Positions 1-8,761 of a DNA stretch of 37,024 bases are shown here, one piece after another (the first letter of the stretch is position 1; every line of letters starts with the position of its first letter). The translations under genes were made by a program, and so were the position numbers. The notes beneath the pieces are model-generated. The model was not told the DNA's origin and did no database searches. It saw only the letters and a program-made list of their open reading frames with translations. Source of the stretch: Candidatus Heimdallarchaeota archaeon (GTDB lineage: Archaea; Asgardarchaeota; Heimdallarchaeia; Heimdallarchaeales; Heimdallarchaeaceae); contig JAEOTE010000005.1 in NCBI GenBank assembly GCA_016839945.1, positions 1 through 37,024 of the forward strand, written 5' to 3'.

Positions 1-544
1 AACTCTTTTACATCCTCATGGGCAAATCTATGCCTTTCCATTCCTTCCTAACAGAATCAGACAAGAAGTCAATACGATTCTTGAATACAAAGAAGAAAAA
101 AATCAATGTATGGTTTGTGACTATGTTGTAAGTGAAAAAGAACAGGATGAAAGGATAATTTATCAAGATGAAAGCATTGTAGCTTTAGTTCCGTATTTTG
201 CAACCCATGCATATGATATACATGTCTATCCAAGTCGTCATATCAGTTTCTTACATCAATGTACAAGAAGTGAAATGACTTCAATAATCAAGTTTCTTCA
301 ATCTTCGATTAAAGCATTGAATACAATATTTGAAAAAGAAGTAAGTTACTCTCTCTCACTTCACCAAGGACCAGTTAATGTTGAAGGAACAACAGCTTTC
401 CATCTATACTTTAAATTACATACTCCACAAAGAAGTATGAAATCGAAAAAACTTCTTGGGGCTGTTGAAACAAGTAGTGCAACATACATCAATGGTACTT
501 TACCTGAAACAGCTACTGCTAAATTACGAGCTCTGATAATGTAA
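1..544 (+). CDS. galT: Galactose-1-phosphate uridylyltransferase, 3' part (5' end outside window)
   Basis: The frame is open from base 2, so the gene begins before the window. The translated fragment opens with the GalT active-site motif HPHGQ (bases 14-28), whose second histidine is the nucleotidyl-accepting residue in this HIT-superfamily enzyme. A CxxC pair follows (CMVC, around base 107), then an IVALVPYFATHAYDIHVYP strand, and a C-terminal HLYFKLHTPQRS plus GAVETSSATYINGTLPE stretch that is typical of GalT from archaea and bacteria. The family exchanges UMP between UDP-glucose and galactose-1-phosphate in the Leloir pathway, in the cytosol. An internal ATG at 110 would lose the active site, so it is not the start. 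The call is firm; only the N-terminal half is unseen. Confidence 0.93.
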   Translation, partial: TLLHPHGQIYAFPFLPNRIRQEVNTILEYKEEKNQCMVCDYVVSEKEQDERIIYQDESIVALVPYFATHAYDIHVYPSRHISFLHQCTRSEMTSIIKFLQSSIKALNTIFEKEVSYSLSLHQGPVNVEGTTAFHLYFKLHTPQRSMKSKKLLGAVETSSATYINGTLPETATAKLRALIM

Positions 545-674
545 TAGAAACAGACTAAGTGCATTTCTAGTATATTTATACGCCATAAAAATGTAAAACT
601 TCGCAGACATTCTTCTCCTTCGTTCTTAAAGGATTTTCTATTTTTCTCGAAGTTTATGTTTTGGTTGGAATCTA

Positions 675-730
675 AAATAATCTTTATATTATTTCTAAGT
701 AAATTGTATACTTAGATAAAATTGGAGGTC
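675..730 (+). promoter_or_regulatory. Promoter, inverted repeats and RBS before the large surface protein gene
   Basis: A TATA-like TTTATATT (683-690) lies within an inverted repeat, AAATAAT (675-681) and ATTATTT (688-694). A second inverted repeat, CTAAGTA (695-701) and TACTTAG (709-715), falls where transcription should start, about 25 bases after the TATA element. GGAGG at 725-729 precedes the ATG at 735. The second repeat could be an operator; that is inference. Confidence 0.55.
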
Positions 731-734
731 TAAA

Positions 735-3700
735 ATGAAACAAAAAGCAATTTTGGGTTCAGTTTTGTTGGGTTTAACATTTATACTTCTTACTATGAGT
801 GGTTCTTTCACTCAAGCACAAATGGCTTCTTCTCAGATAAACCAAACAACAACACTTGATCCCGATATATTCATAGAAGACATGAAAGTTGTTGCAGGTA
901 TTGATGCTGCAGCACTGGTTGAAATGATTTTGATAGGAAATCCTCTTCCTGCAATTGCATCAGATCCACTTTTCAATAATGTTGTAAGTTGGTTATTTGT
1001 TGCATCAGATCAAGATAATTATGCTCCATATATGCTTAGAAGACCCTTAAAAGCTCCTGAAAACGCAACACTAGTGTTGGAGATGAAAGCAGCCTTAGGT
1101 CCTGATCTAAGCTTGGAAAGAGCCGTCCAAATAGCTATTTTATTCATTGGCGCATATGATGTTGGTCTAAGATGGGCAAGAGCTGAAATCCTACCAAATG
1201 GAAACTATCTATACTACTTTACAGGTGGTATGGAAACTACACTATTTAATACATTAATCACAGAGATTAAAGGAGATGTTACATCCGGATTTGCATCTTT
1301 ACTAGATGCTGCCACAGTGAGTGCATCACCTGTCAAAGCGGTTGTAATTGGTGAAACAACTTTTGAGGGATTTATAGTCCCAGTAAGAGGTGTTTACTTT
1401 ATTGATCCAGCTGCTATTACAGGTACAACAGATTTTACACTATCCACAAGCAATATATTTGGGGCAGCTGTTTCTCCAATGATAGGATTAAAGAAATTCT
1501 CGTCATTAAGATTCAGATTCCCATACACAATTAATCCAACATCAATAATTCCAAGACCTAATAACTTTGCTCCTCAAATATCAGGAAAAATGGATTGGGT
1601 ATTGAAATCTCCATGGTCACCTACAAGAGCTGCAGGTAACTATGAAGTTGTTTACAATATTGATCACGCTTCATTAGCTTCTACTCCTAGAGTATCAGTT
1701 AATATGGCTTATAATCAAACAATGCTTAATGAAGATGGAAGACTACAAATGGATTATTTTGTAGAAAACACTGGAACTGAGGACGCAAAAAATATTGATA
1801 TTACTTTTCCAGTAAGTGCTGATTTCCTTAATTTCATTAACAATCTACCTTTAATGCCAGTTCTGAAACCAGATATAGTAGTTGATGATACATTCTATGC
1901 TGAAATTAATGCGACAATAATATTAAATTTCTCCGGACTTTTATTTGATAGCGTAGATCCTATAATTTATACACAAACAGTATTAGTTCTTGATGGATGG
2001 TATCTAAATACATCTGATGGAACTTATGTAGATTGGGATCCATTGTTAACTGATGTTATTGTTAAAACAGATTCAGAACCATTTTCAGCTTTAGGTATTC
2101 CTGGAACAGTAGATATTGAAGCACGAGTCACACACAATGCAGGTGAAGTGGGTTTATCCAACATTCTGATAAATGAAGTATCAAACTTCTTAGCACCGAT
2201 AGATCTTTCTGACTATACAATAAACCTTCCAACTGATGTTATACCCGCTATTACAGCAATGTACGATGATTATACAAATGAAGCCTGGGCAGCAGTTGAT
2301 GCAGCAGGTCTAGCTTTGTATGATTTACTATACGATGAAATTGAAATATTCCAAATCGATTGGATGGATTTCTATTATGTTGAAGATGAATTAGGTGAAT
2401 TTGGTGACACAACCATTAGAGATCAAATATTGATAAATACAACAATTCCATACCTAGCAGCAGGTGATAACACAACAGTAAGTTGGGCAATGTATAACAT
2501 ACCCTCACTAGCTCATACTTATGGTATGATGGGTATAGGATTAGTAGATGTAGGTACTGGTTTTCCAGCAGTGCAACTAACAACAACTGAACAAAATGGT
2601 TACAACTTGATGAGATTATTGTTCGGTATATTTGATGATATGGTTCATCCATTATTCACATTCAGTCGACCATTGAGTTATTATGACCTATGGTCCAACA
2701 CATGGCTTTCTACTGGTATAAGATTCAGATATGAAGACTTACAAAACTTTGAATACTTTGGCTTCAGTAATGGTATAAATCTACAAGTAGCCGATGATGA
2801 AGCAGTTTTGAATGTTAATGTAGCTTTGGACGCTACAGGATATCAAGTAGGAGATCCAGTTGAAATTACATATACAGTCGAAAATACTGGTGATATTGCA
2901 GCTGAAAACGTAAAAGTTCATCTAGTTCATGGAAGAATTGGAAATGACTGGCAAATCGTCGATCCAGAGATATTTTGGTATGATGATGTTGGTCAAGTAC
3001 TTCCAGGAGAAATAAACAAATATGTTGGAACTGCAAACGTTTATGCTGATTCCTTCTTAGGTATTCATCCTGTGTATGCCATTGTAGAATTTGACAGTGA
3101 TTATGGGCAAACAGATTTAGCAGACGTAGAAGTTGATTTTGGATCTGGATTAATCTCGATATTTGAAGGTGCAGCTCAGACACACCAAGTAGTTCTTTCA
3201 AACATGGCTTGGGCTATCTTGAAACCAGCTACAGAAAACAGAGTACCAGCATTCCCACAACCTGTCTTACAAATCGATGTTGAAGCACAAATAATCATCC
3301 CTGATGATGCTCCTTGGGAACTAGAAATTACCATCACTATCACAAATGTTGGTGATGAAACAACCCACATAACAGCATTCCAATACTACAACGCAACTGA
3401 AATGGAATTATTAAGCAAAGAACGTACTAAAGGAATTGTAGAAGAGAGATTAATCGGAGATATGGGTATAGTTATATTCAAAGGTATAACCCTCGCACCT
3501 CAAGAATCTGTCACCATTACTATGAGATGGAAATTCCTCTTTAGTCAAGGTTGCTACATTCCAGGAATAAGAGTCGTATATGACAGCAGATTTGAGAACG
3601 AACTCGGTGGAGACGAACTCGAAGGAGATGTTGAACCAGCTAATGCTATTGTAATGGCAATGAATGGTCAATCTCAAGAAGAAGAAAATGATTGGGAAGA

Positions 3701-3863
3701 CTATGGAGAGTCTACACAAACAAGCTCTTCAGCTGGAGCTGATGTCTTTACTGGTGGAGATCACACTCGAAGAATGGGTACAACCGAAGCTGTTCTATGG
3801 TCAATCAGTGCAATATTTGTAACTGCAGTTGCTGTAACAATTAAGAAAAAAATCAAACACTAA
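735..3863 (+). CDS. Large secreted surface protein with CARDB/COG1361-like domains and C-terminal membrane anchor
   Basis: This 1042-residue protein starts at an ATG with a well-placed GGAGG. Residues 1-29 form a signal peptide (KQK, a hydrophobic core, then SFTQAQ). The body is rich in Asn, Thr, Asp and beta-strand patterns. Two segments, around residues 325-375 and 700-780, carry the 'VEITYTVENTGDIAAENV' type pattern of CARDB/NEW3-like Ig folds found in archaeal surface proteins. Many NxT/NxS sequons suggest N-glycosylation. An acidic, Ser/Thr-rich linker (about 985-1012) leads to one C-terminal helix and a KKKIKH tail, so the protein should be cell-anchored and face outward. It stands alone, upstream of the SMC operon but with its own terminator. 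Ligand or structural role is unknown; an S-layer-associated role is possible. Confidence 0.75.
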   Translation: MKQKAILGSVLLGLTFILLTMSGSFTQAQMASSQINQTTTLDPDIFIEDMKVVAGIDAAALVEMILIGNPLPAIASDPLFNNVVSWLFVASDQDNYAPYMLRRPLKAPENATLVLEMKAALGPDLSLERAVQIAILFIGAYDVGLRWARAEILPNGNYLYYFTGGMETTLFNTLITEIKGDVTSGFASLLDAATVSASPVKAVVIGETTFEGFIVPVRGVYFIDPAAITGTTDFTLSTSNIFGAAVSPMIGLKKFSSLRFRFPYTINPTSIIPRPNNFAPQISGKMDWVLKSPWSPTRAAGNYEVVYNIDHASLASTPRVSVNMAYNQTMLNEDGRLQMDYFVENTGTEDAKNIDITFPVSADFLNFINNLPLMPVLKPDIVVDDTFYAEINATIILNFSGLLFDSVDPIIYTQTVLVLDGWYLNTSDGTYVDWDPLLTDVIVKTDSEPFSALGIPGTVDIEARVTHNAGEVGLSNILINEVSNFLAPIDLSDYTINLPTDVIPAITAMYDDYTNEAWAAVDAAGLALYDLLYDEIEIFQIDWMDFYYVEDELGEFGDTTIRDQILINTTIPYLAAGDNTTVSWAMYNIPSLAHTYGMMGIGLVDVGTGFPAVQLTTTEQNGYNLMRLLFGIFDDMVHPLFTFSRPLSYYDLWSNTWLSTGIRFRYEDLQNFEYFGFSNGINLQVADDEAVLNVNVALDATGYQVGDPVEITYTVENTGDIAAENVKVHLVHGRIGNDWQIVDPEIFWYDDVGQVLPGEINKYVGTANVYADSFLGIHPVYAIVEFDSDYGQTDLADVEVDFGSGLISIFEGAAQTHQVVLSNMAWAILKPATENRVPAFPQPVLQIDVEAQIIIPDDAPWELEITITITNVGDETTHITAFQYYNATEMELLSKERTKGIVEERLIGDMGIVIFKGITLAPQESVTITMRWKFLFSQGCYIPGIRVVYDSRFENELGGDELEGDVEPANAIVMAMNGQSQEEENDWEDYGESTQTSSSAGADVFTGGDHTRRMGTTEAVLWSISAIFVTAVAVTIKKKIKH

Positions 3864-3893
3864 ACTTTTTTCTTTTTTCTTTTCTTTTTTATT
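3864..3893 (+). terminator. T-rich archaeal-type terminator
   Basis: Directly after the stop codon are repeated runs of T interrupted by single C bases, ending in TTTTTTATTTTTG. No GC-rich stem precedes them. Oligo-T tracts alone are enough to end transcription in many archaea. Confidence 0.6.
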
Positions 3894-3912
3894 TTTGAAC
3901 TTACATAATAGC

Positions 3913-3926
3913 TTGTTTTAAATATG
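3913..3926 (+). promoter_or_regulatory. TATA-like promoter of the SMC operon
   Basis: GTTTTAAATATG lies about 40 bases before the ATG at 3959 and is the only TATA-like element in the 95-base gap. The expected start site near 3945 gives a very short leader. No strong Shine-Dalgarno sequence precedes the ATG. Confidence 0.45.
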
Positions 3927-3958
3927 ATTTTACCGCTAGATTTATTGAGCGAAACATA

Positions 3959-6946
3959 ATGACTAGTCAAAGCTCTTCGATACAAGAAAATTTTGTCTTC
4001 TCAAGCCTTTCGCTTTACAATTTCAAGATGCACAGAAATACTCAATTGAACCTCTCTGAGGTGCCAATTACAATTATTTCAGGTGCTAATGGAAGTGGGA
4101 AGACTCAACTGTTGGAAGCATTAATACTTGCAATAGGGAACACTCCAAATCGTGTATCATTGAGCACATTCAAAGAATTAATTGGACCTTTTGATAATTA
4201 TTGTAACATTAAGCTTTTTCTCAATAATCCAAAATTTTCTGAACAAAGAGTAATTCATAGCACAGATCCAGATATTGCATCTATAGTGAATAATGATTCC
4301 TTTTATTCCGAGCTAGAAATAAAACAAGATGGAGGAATCAAGAGGTATATAGGAACAGGAAGTAAGAAAAGGAAAGAAATCACACGTAAACAAATCAAGA
4401 GAACTATGAAGATCATTGGTATATTTGAAGATACAATGCTTAACTTTACTGAAGAAGGATATTTGGGAACCTTCGCAGATGGCTCTCCTCATAAAAAACT
4501 CGATAATCTGTTAGTAGCTACAGGTATGAAAGAGATATTCACAAGCTATATAGATTCAAGAAAAAGAGTAGAAGACAAAGAAAGAGAATTCTCCCCACTA
4601 GCCTTACAATTGGAAAAAGAACAAAATAAATTAGATAAACTTAAGGAAAATTATGAAAGATTACTGAAGAAAAAAGAATTAATTCAAAGATTTGATGAGG
4701 TTGAAAAAGAACTTTTCTGGTTTAATGCAATTGAAAGTCAAAAGAATTTAGAGGAAGCACAACAAGAACTTGAGATGAAAAAAAAGAAACTAGAAGAGCT
4801 TAAAAAAACAGAATCGGAAACAAAAAAAGAAGTAAAAACAACTAAAGAATCACTAGATATAGAAAACGAACAGATAATTGATTCAAAATCAAAAATCAGA
4901 GAGATGTCAGATAATCTCAATAGATTCAAAGGACAAAAAGATGAAAAAAATAAACAAATCCAAGAGATTAGTTCTAACTTATTAACACTAGAAAATCAGA
5001 TTAAAGAATACAAATTGGTTAACTCTAGCGAAGGATTTGAGAAAAAAGTTGTTTTACAAGATCAAATAAATAGGATAAAGAAAGACCAAAAAAACATAGA
5101 AAAAAGAATGGATGAAATTTCTAAAGAGATAAGAAAATTATCACAAGAGGAAGATTCAATAAAAGAAAGAATAAATGAAAGATCTCAGCTTTATGGAGAA
5201 TTAAATGATTATGAAAGAAGATTAATCAAAGATGTGATATGTTTCAAAGAAAAAATAAGTAAATCGAAATATAAAGAAGAAATAGTTGGTCCCATTCATG
5301 AAATAATTAACATCTTACCAGAACATCATGATTATGAAAAAGTTATAAAAACAGTTATTGGAAAACATCTCTACAGTTTTATCGCAACTTCCCAAAAAGC
5401 TTATGAAGATGCGAAAAAGATTTATGATGAATTATTCGTTTTATATAAACCTAATTTTATTGTAGGAAGAGTGATTTTTCAAAAAGGATCAAAATCTAAA
5501 CATCTAACTAGTTATGAGTTTGAGAACAAACCTGAAGGATTAATTGATCATATTGTAAATCTCATTGAAGGACCAGATGCTGCAAAGATATACCTGAGGA
5601 AGTTTATTAGAATCATGTTAGCAAAACCTTCTCTTTCTGCAGTTTTATTAACCGATTATGCTAAGAAACTAAGAACAAATATTTTGACAAGTGATGGTAA
5701 AAGTTTCTTTCTATCTCAAGAAGCGTTCACTCGACCACCTAGATCTCAAAATGTGAAGCTAGGTGTCGAACTCTCGAAATATCAATCTATCGAGAGAATA
5801 AGAGAACAACTCAACCAACTTTATTCTAAGGTAGAAGATCTGAACATAGAGAAAGGGGAGTGCATTAGAAAGATTTCAGATTTCGATAGGGAAAGAAGAG
5901 ATTTGGAAGAAAAACTTAAACCTTGGGAGATGAATAAGGGTGAGATCGAAAGAGAATTTCTGAGATTTGAAGATACAAGAAGTAGTCTAGAACAACAACA
6001 AAAATCGGAATTAAGCAATCTCGAAAGTTTAAGTGAACAAATAGATGATTTATCACGAGAACTTATTAGTTTTGAAAAGGAATTTGAATCAGTTCAAGAG
6101 ACTCAGAAGGAGAAAAGAGAAAAATACGATAATCTCCAACATTCATTACAAGAAATAATATCTAAAAGAGAGAAGAAAAAACAATACCTAAACCTTCTAT
6201 CATTAGATATTAGTGAATTAGAAGGGAGATATAAAGAATTAATAGAAATTGCAAAAGAAAAAGGTTCCAAGTCTGAATCAATCCGTGAGAATAAAGAAGA
6301 AATATTAGTCGAGTACAATAAAATAAAAGGTCAACTTGAATTTTTGGAGATTACACCTGAATTAAGTGAAGAAACAATAGATGAACAGGAAAAAAGAGTA
6401 GAACTATTGAATCAAGAAGTTAGCGAAAATGAGATTCACTTAAAGCATTTGAAAGATGATTTAGAGAAAAGAATACAAGAATGGGAAGGTGGATTGAATA
6501 ATATAGTAAACCATCTAAACAGGATGTTAAACCTACTTCTAAAAGATATCTTTAAGAATATATCAGTTAAAATAACAAATTATAATGACGAGAGATCTGC
6601 AGGACTAGTAATAGAAGCAGAAACAAAAGGTGATAGCAGAATATATAGACAACTCTCTGGAGGGGAAAAGACTCTTATTGCTCAAGCAATTATACTCGCA
6701 TTACATATGATAAATCAATCTCCAATTCATGCGATAGATGAGTTTACTCAAAAACTAGATAAAAAGAATAAAGCTTTAGCTTTTTCTATGGCGCTAGCTA
6801 CTTATAATCTAGCAAAGGAAAATAGGATGATTACTCCTCAATTTGTTTTGATAACTCCGATGTTGGACGATGTTGAATTATCTGATGAATTCACACACAA
6901 AGTTCTAATTGAAAGCAAGGTAGAAAAAGAGAAGGTGAAGACATGA
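3959..6946 (+). CDS. Smc5/6-like SMC ATPase with hinge and short coiled-coil arms
   Basis: This 995-residue protein has the complete SMC layout. The N-terminal head carries 'LYNFKMH' and Walker A GANGSGKT (residues 42-49). A first coiled coil spans about 195-430 and is very Lys/Glu-rich. A hinge spans about 438-605 and begins GPIHEIINILPEHHDYEKVI. A second coil spans about 610-850. The C-terminal head has the ABC signature LSGGEK (899-904) and Walker B HAIDEF (D927, E928). Just after Walker B it reads DEFTQKLDKKN...TPQFVLITPML. The glutamine after the DE pair and the QF-LITP strand are hallmarks of eukaryotic Smc5, while 'DEF' and the N-terminal 'NF-MH' recall Smc6. Bacterial and archaeal condensin-type SMC proteins instead have DE-DAALD here. 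The arms are shorter than in condensin-type SMCs (about 1,150-1,200 aa). It is the first gene of a four-gene operon. A dimeric DNA-entrapping ATPase is expected from the family; its biological role is not known. Confidence 0.88.
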   Translation: MTSQSSSIQENFVFSSLSLYNFKMHRNTQLNLSEVPITIISGANGSGKTQLLEALILAIGNTPNRVSLSTFKELIGPFDNYCNIKLFLNNPKFSEQRVIHSTDPDIASIVNNDSFYSELEIKQDGGIKRYIGTGSKKRKEITRKQIKRTMKIIGIFEDTMLNFTEEGYLGTFADGSPHKKLDNLLVATGMKEIFTSYIDSRKRVEDKEREFSPLALQLEKEQNKLDKLKENYERLLKKKELIQRFDEVEKELFWFNAIESQKNLEEAQQELEMKKKKLEELKKTESETKKEVKTTKESLDIENEQIIDSKSKIREMSDNLNRFKGQKDEKNKQIQEISSNLLTLENQIKEYKLVNSSEGFEKKVVLQDQINRIKKDQKNIEKRMDEISKEIRKLSQEEDSIKERINERSQLYGELNDYERRLIKDVICFKEKISKSKYKEEIVGPIHEIINILPEHHDYEKVIKTVIGKHLYSFIATSQKAYEDAKKIYDELFVLYKPNFIVGRVIFQKGSKSKHLTSYEFENKPEGLIDHIVNLIEGPDAAKIYLRKFIRIMLAKPSLSAVLLTDYAKKLRTNILTSDGKSFFLSQEAFTRPPRSQNVKLGVELSKYQSIERIREQLNQLYSKVEDLNIEKGECIRKISDFDRERRDLEEKLKPWEMNKGEIEREFLRFEDTRSSLEQQQKSELSNLESLSEQIDDLSRELISFEKEFESVQETQKEKREKYDNLQHSLQEIISKREKKKQYLNLLSLDISELEGRYKELIEIAKEKGSKSESIRENKEEILVEYNKIKGQLEFLEITPELSEETIDEQEKRVELLNQEVSENEIHLKHLKDDLEKRIQEWEGGLNNIVNHLNRMLNLLLKDIFKNISVKITNYNDERSAGLVIEAETKGDSRIYRQLSGGEKTLIAQAIILALHMINQSPIHAIDEFTQKLDKKNKALAFSMALATYNLAKENRMITPQFVLITPMLDDVELSDEFTHKVLIESKVEKEKVKT

Positions 6947-7713
6947 CAGATCACGAAATATCAGAGGAAGAACATTCAATAGCTACTGAGATGTTAGATG
7001 AAACTATTCATTGGTCAGAAGTAGTTTTTCATACTCTTTTTGAATTGCAAAAGAAGTACTCTCGTTTCATTAGACGTAAGGAAGTTGTTGGAGTTAGAGA
7101 ATCTGAGGGAGATAGAGAAAGAGTGTCAGATGCATATCTCTATTTGAAAAATCAGAAAGAAAACTTAGTAGATTCTGCTTTGTATAAAGACTTCATTGAT
7201 ATGAGTGAATTAAGAGAATTAAGTTATCTAGAAAAATTATTACATCCTAAAAGAAGATTGGATAAATTTGCACTAACTGTAGCTAAATTATGTCAAGCTA
7301 TTGTTTTTACTAAAGGTGAAATTAAAATTGATTCAAGAGATTTAATATCTCTTCTTAATAATGAAGCTAAGGATATAGAATTTAACGAAGATATAGAACA
7401 GTTTATACAACATTATCAAGATTATTTTGTACCATTAAAAAATGTGTTATTGACTAAAAGTGAGATTATGAATATTGAAGATAGAATTTACAATAAGCTT
7501 ATTGATAAGAAAATAAAGAAAAATGAACTTAATGTGATACTGACAAGTGTTGAAGCTGAGATTCTGTCTAAAATGATTAGTGAAAAGAAAATCTTTGTAA
7601 CAATGAGTGATGATGAACTCTTTTTCTCTTCTGATGAAAATAATGATTCTGAAACAATATCTAGTTCTGTGTTAATATCACCTAAAAAAAATCACAATAA
7701 TGGTGATGAATGA
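6943..7713 (+). CDS. Helical protein in SMC operon, candidate kleisin (Nse4/ScpA-like role)
   Basis: This protein of 256 residues starts at an ATG that overlaps the SMC stop codon (ATGA), so translation is probably coupled. I do not recognise a family by sequence alone. Residues 5-45 look like one long amphipathic helix, the form a kleisin uses to bind an SMC neck. The middle (about 70-160) is helical and charged. Residues about 165-230 read like a winged-helix unit (KNVLLTKSEIM..EDRIYNKLIDKKIKKNELNVILTSVEAEILSKMISEKKIFVTM), comparable to the kleisin C-terminal domain that caps the partner head. The last 30 residues are acidic, Ser-rich and probably disordered. Position between an SMC gene and a KITE-like gene is the main argument for the kleisin role. 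ScpA proteins are of similar length (about 220-260 aa). Confidence 0.55.
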   Translation: MTDHEISEEEHSIATEMLDETIHWSEVVFHTLFELQKKYSRFIRRKEVVGVRESEGDRERVSDAYLYLKNQKENLVDSALYKDFIDMSELRELSYLEKLLHPKRRLDKFALTVAKLCQAIVFTKGEIKIDSRDLISLLNNEAKDIEFNEDIEQFIQHYQDYFVPLKNVLLTKSEIMNIEDRIYNKLIDKKIKKNELNVILTSVEAEILSKMISEKKIFVTMSDDELFFSSDENNDSETISSSVLISPKKNHNNGDE

Positions 7714-8312
7714 TGGAAGAAGCCCATCAGGAAGAATTAGAGGAAGAAGAAGATCAAACAGAGCCGTTACTGCTTCCTGCTGTTGTTACTGATGAAGAAA
7801 AAGGTGAGTTATTCCGAGAATTAACTACTATTTTTTCTAGAAAATGGATAAAAGATAAAACTACAGTTTTTGGGAGTTCAGAGATGGATTTATTACTCGC
7901 AACAAAATTCGATATAAGCACTCTACGAAGCACTTTGGAGGAGTATAAGCGTTTTGTTGAGATAATTGGTTTAGAACTTATAGAATATGATTTTGAGAAT
8001 GATAGATGGTATTGTTTGAAAACCGACTACTATGCACCTTCTGAATTGGAAAAAAACGATCTAATTATTTTAGGTACAATTATAAGTTTAGTTGAAGCAA
8101 ATACTGGTCCTGTTTTAACCGAAAAAATAAAAGAGAAATTAGTTTTAACTGGAAAGATAAAAGAATATATTCTTGAAAGCAGTCTAAGAAAACTTGTAAA
8201 GTATGGATATCTAAACAGAAAACAGAGTGAATGGTCATATAATTACAGAACACTGATTGAATTTGGGGAAGAAGAAAGAAAAACAATTTCTGAGGAGTTT
8301 GGAAAAATTTGA
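7710..8312 (+). CDS. Tandem winged-helix KITE-like protein (ScpB/Nse1/Nse3 type)
   Basis: This protein of 200 residues starts at ATG 7710, overlapping the previous stop by 4 bases. An acidic, Glu-rich N-terminus (1-25) is followed by two winged-helix-like units. The first spans about 28-110: helices, then 'LRSTLEEYKRFVEIIGLELIEYD' and a beta wing 'DRWYCLKTDYYAP'. The second spans about 113-188: 'LEKNDLIILGTIISLVEANTGPVL' and 'LRKLVKYGYLNRK', then a final 'YNYRTLIEFG'. That final pattern, an aromatic-rich strand then a Thr-x-x-Phe-Gly tail, closely matches the end of ScpB ('Y-T-T-FL-FG') and of other KITE proteins that bind kleisins in SMC complexes. Family placement is inferred from pattern and context. 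Confidence 0.66.
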   Translation: MMEEAHQEELEEEEDQTEPLLLPAVVTDEEKGELFRELTTIFSRKWIKDKTTVFGSSEMDLLLATKFDISTLRSTLEEYKRFVEIIGLELIEYDFENDRWYCLKTDYYAPSELEKNDLIILGTIISLVEANTGPVLTEKIKEKLVLTGKIKEYILESSLRKLVKYGYLNRKQSEWSYNYRTLIEFGEEERKTISEEFGKI

Positions 8313-8761
8313 GTGAGCTTGAAATTATAGAATATTATATTCGCTGTGCATTTTGCAATAGTACAAAAATGTTAAAAGAAGCAGCTTTGGAAGGTTGGGA
8401 AATATGCAGTGGGTGTCAACTTGTTTTCTGTTTAGAGTGCAAAAAAAACGTAGAAGAAGAGATTTGTCCAGGATCTGTTTATACCGCAAAGCATAATGTT
8501 ATCTTTGGACTTCTTCCATTAGAACAGATTATTGATTTAGCTGATGAGATACAAAAAAAACCTAAAGAAGGAAAATATATCTCAAAAATATTTTTTGAAG
8601 ATGAAAAGAAGAAAATTGAATTATTAAAGAAGAAAAAAGACAAAACAAAAATCAATGAATATGAAATCATTAGATTTCGAGAAGAGCAGTGGAGAAAATT
8701 TGGTACTGTTCTAGTTAAAAGAAAAGACGGAAAATTCCTTACTTGGGGACAAATAGAATAG
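8309..8761 (+). CDS. RING/IBR-like double zinc finger protein, last gene of the SMC operon
   Basis: This protein of 150 residues starts at TTG 8309; TTGA overlaps the previous TGA, the same 4-base coupling as the other junctions. The first 62 residues hold eight possible zinc ligands: C13, C16, C33, C36, C41, C44, C53 and H62, spaced C-x2-C-x16-C-x2-C-x4-C-x2-C-x8-C-x8-H. The middle CxxCxxxxCxxC block with an aromatic before the third cysteine (CSGCQLVFCLEC) resembles IBR and RING-type cross-brace fingers. The rest is Lys-rich and helical, with a conserved-looking WRKFGTVLVKRKDGKFLTWGQ end. Eukaryotic Smc5/6 complexes contain a RING-like finger at the C-terminus of Nse1; here a finger is a separate protein. 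Whether it has ubiquitin-ligase activity or is only structural cannot be told. Confidence 0.68.
   Translation: MSELEIIEYYIRCAFCNSTKMLKEAALEGWEICSGCQLVFCLECKKNVEEEICPGSVYTAKHNVIFGLLPLEQIIDLADEIQKKPKEGKYISKIFFEDEKKKIELLKKKKDKTKINEYEIIRFREEQWRKFGTVLVKRKDGKFLTWGQIE

Noticed and set aside
361..564. Minus-strand frame across the end of galT
   Set aside because: It lies antisense to a firmly identified gene, with no promoter or ribosome site and no protein-like pattern.
4738..6318. Serine/phenylalanine-rich frames on the minus strand inside the SMC gene
   Set aside because: They mirror the Lys/Glu-rich coiled-coil codons and have no start signals or recognisable domains.
3959..8761. Wadjet/MksBEF-type defence system
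   Set aside because: No JetD-like Toprim nuclease gene is present. The last gene is a zinc finger, and the SMC has a proper hinge and Smc5/6-like Walker B context.
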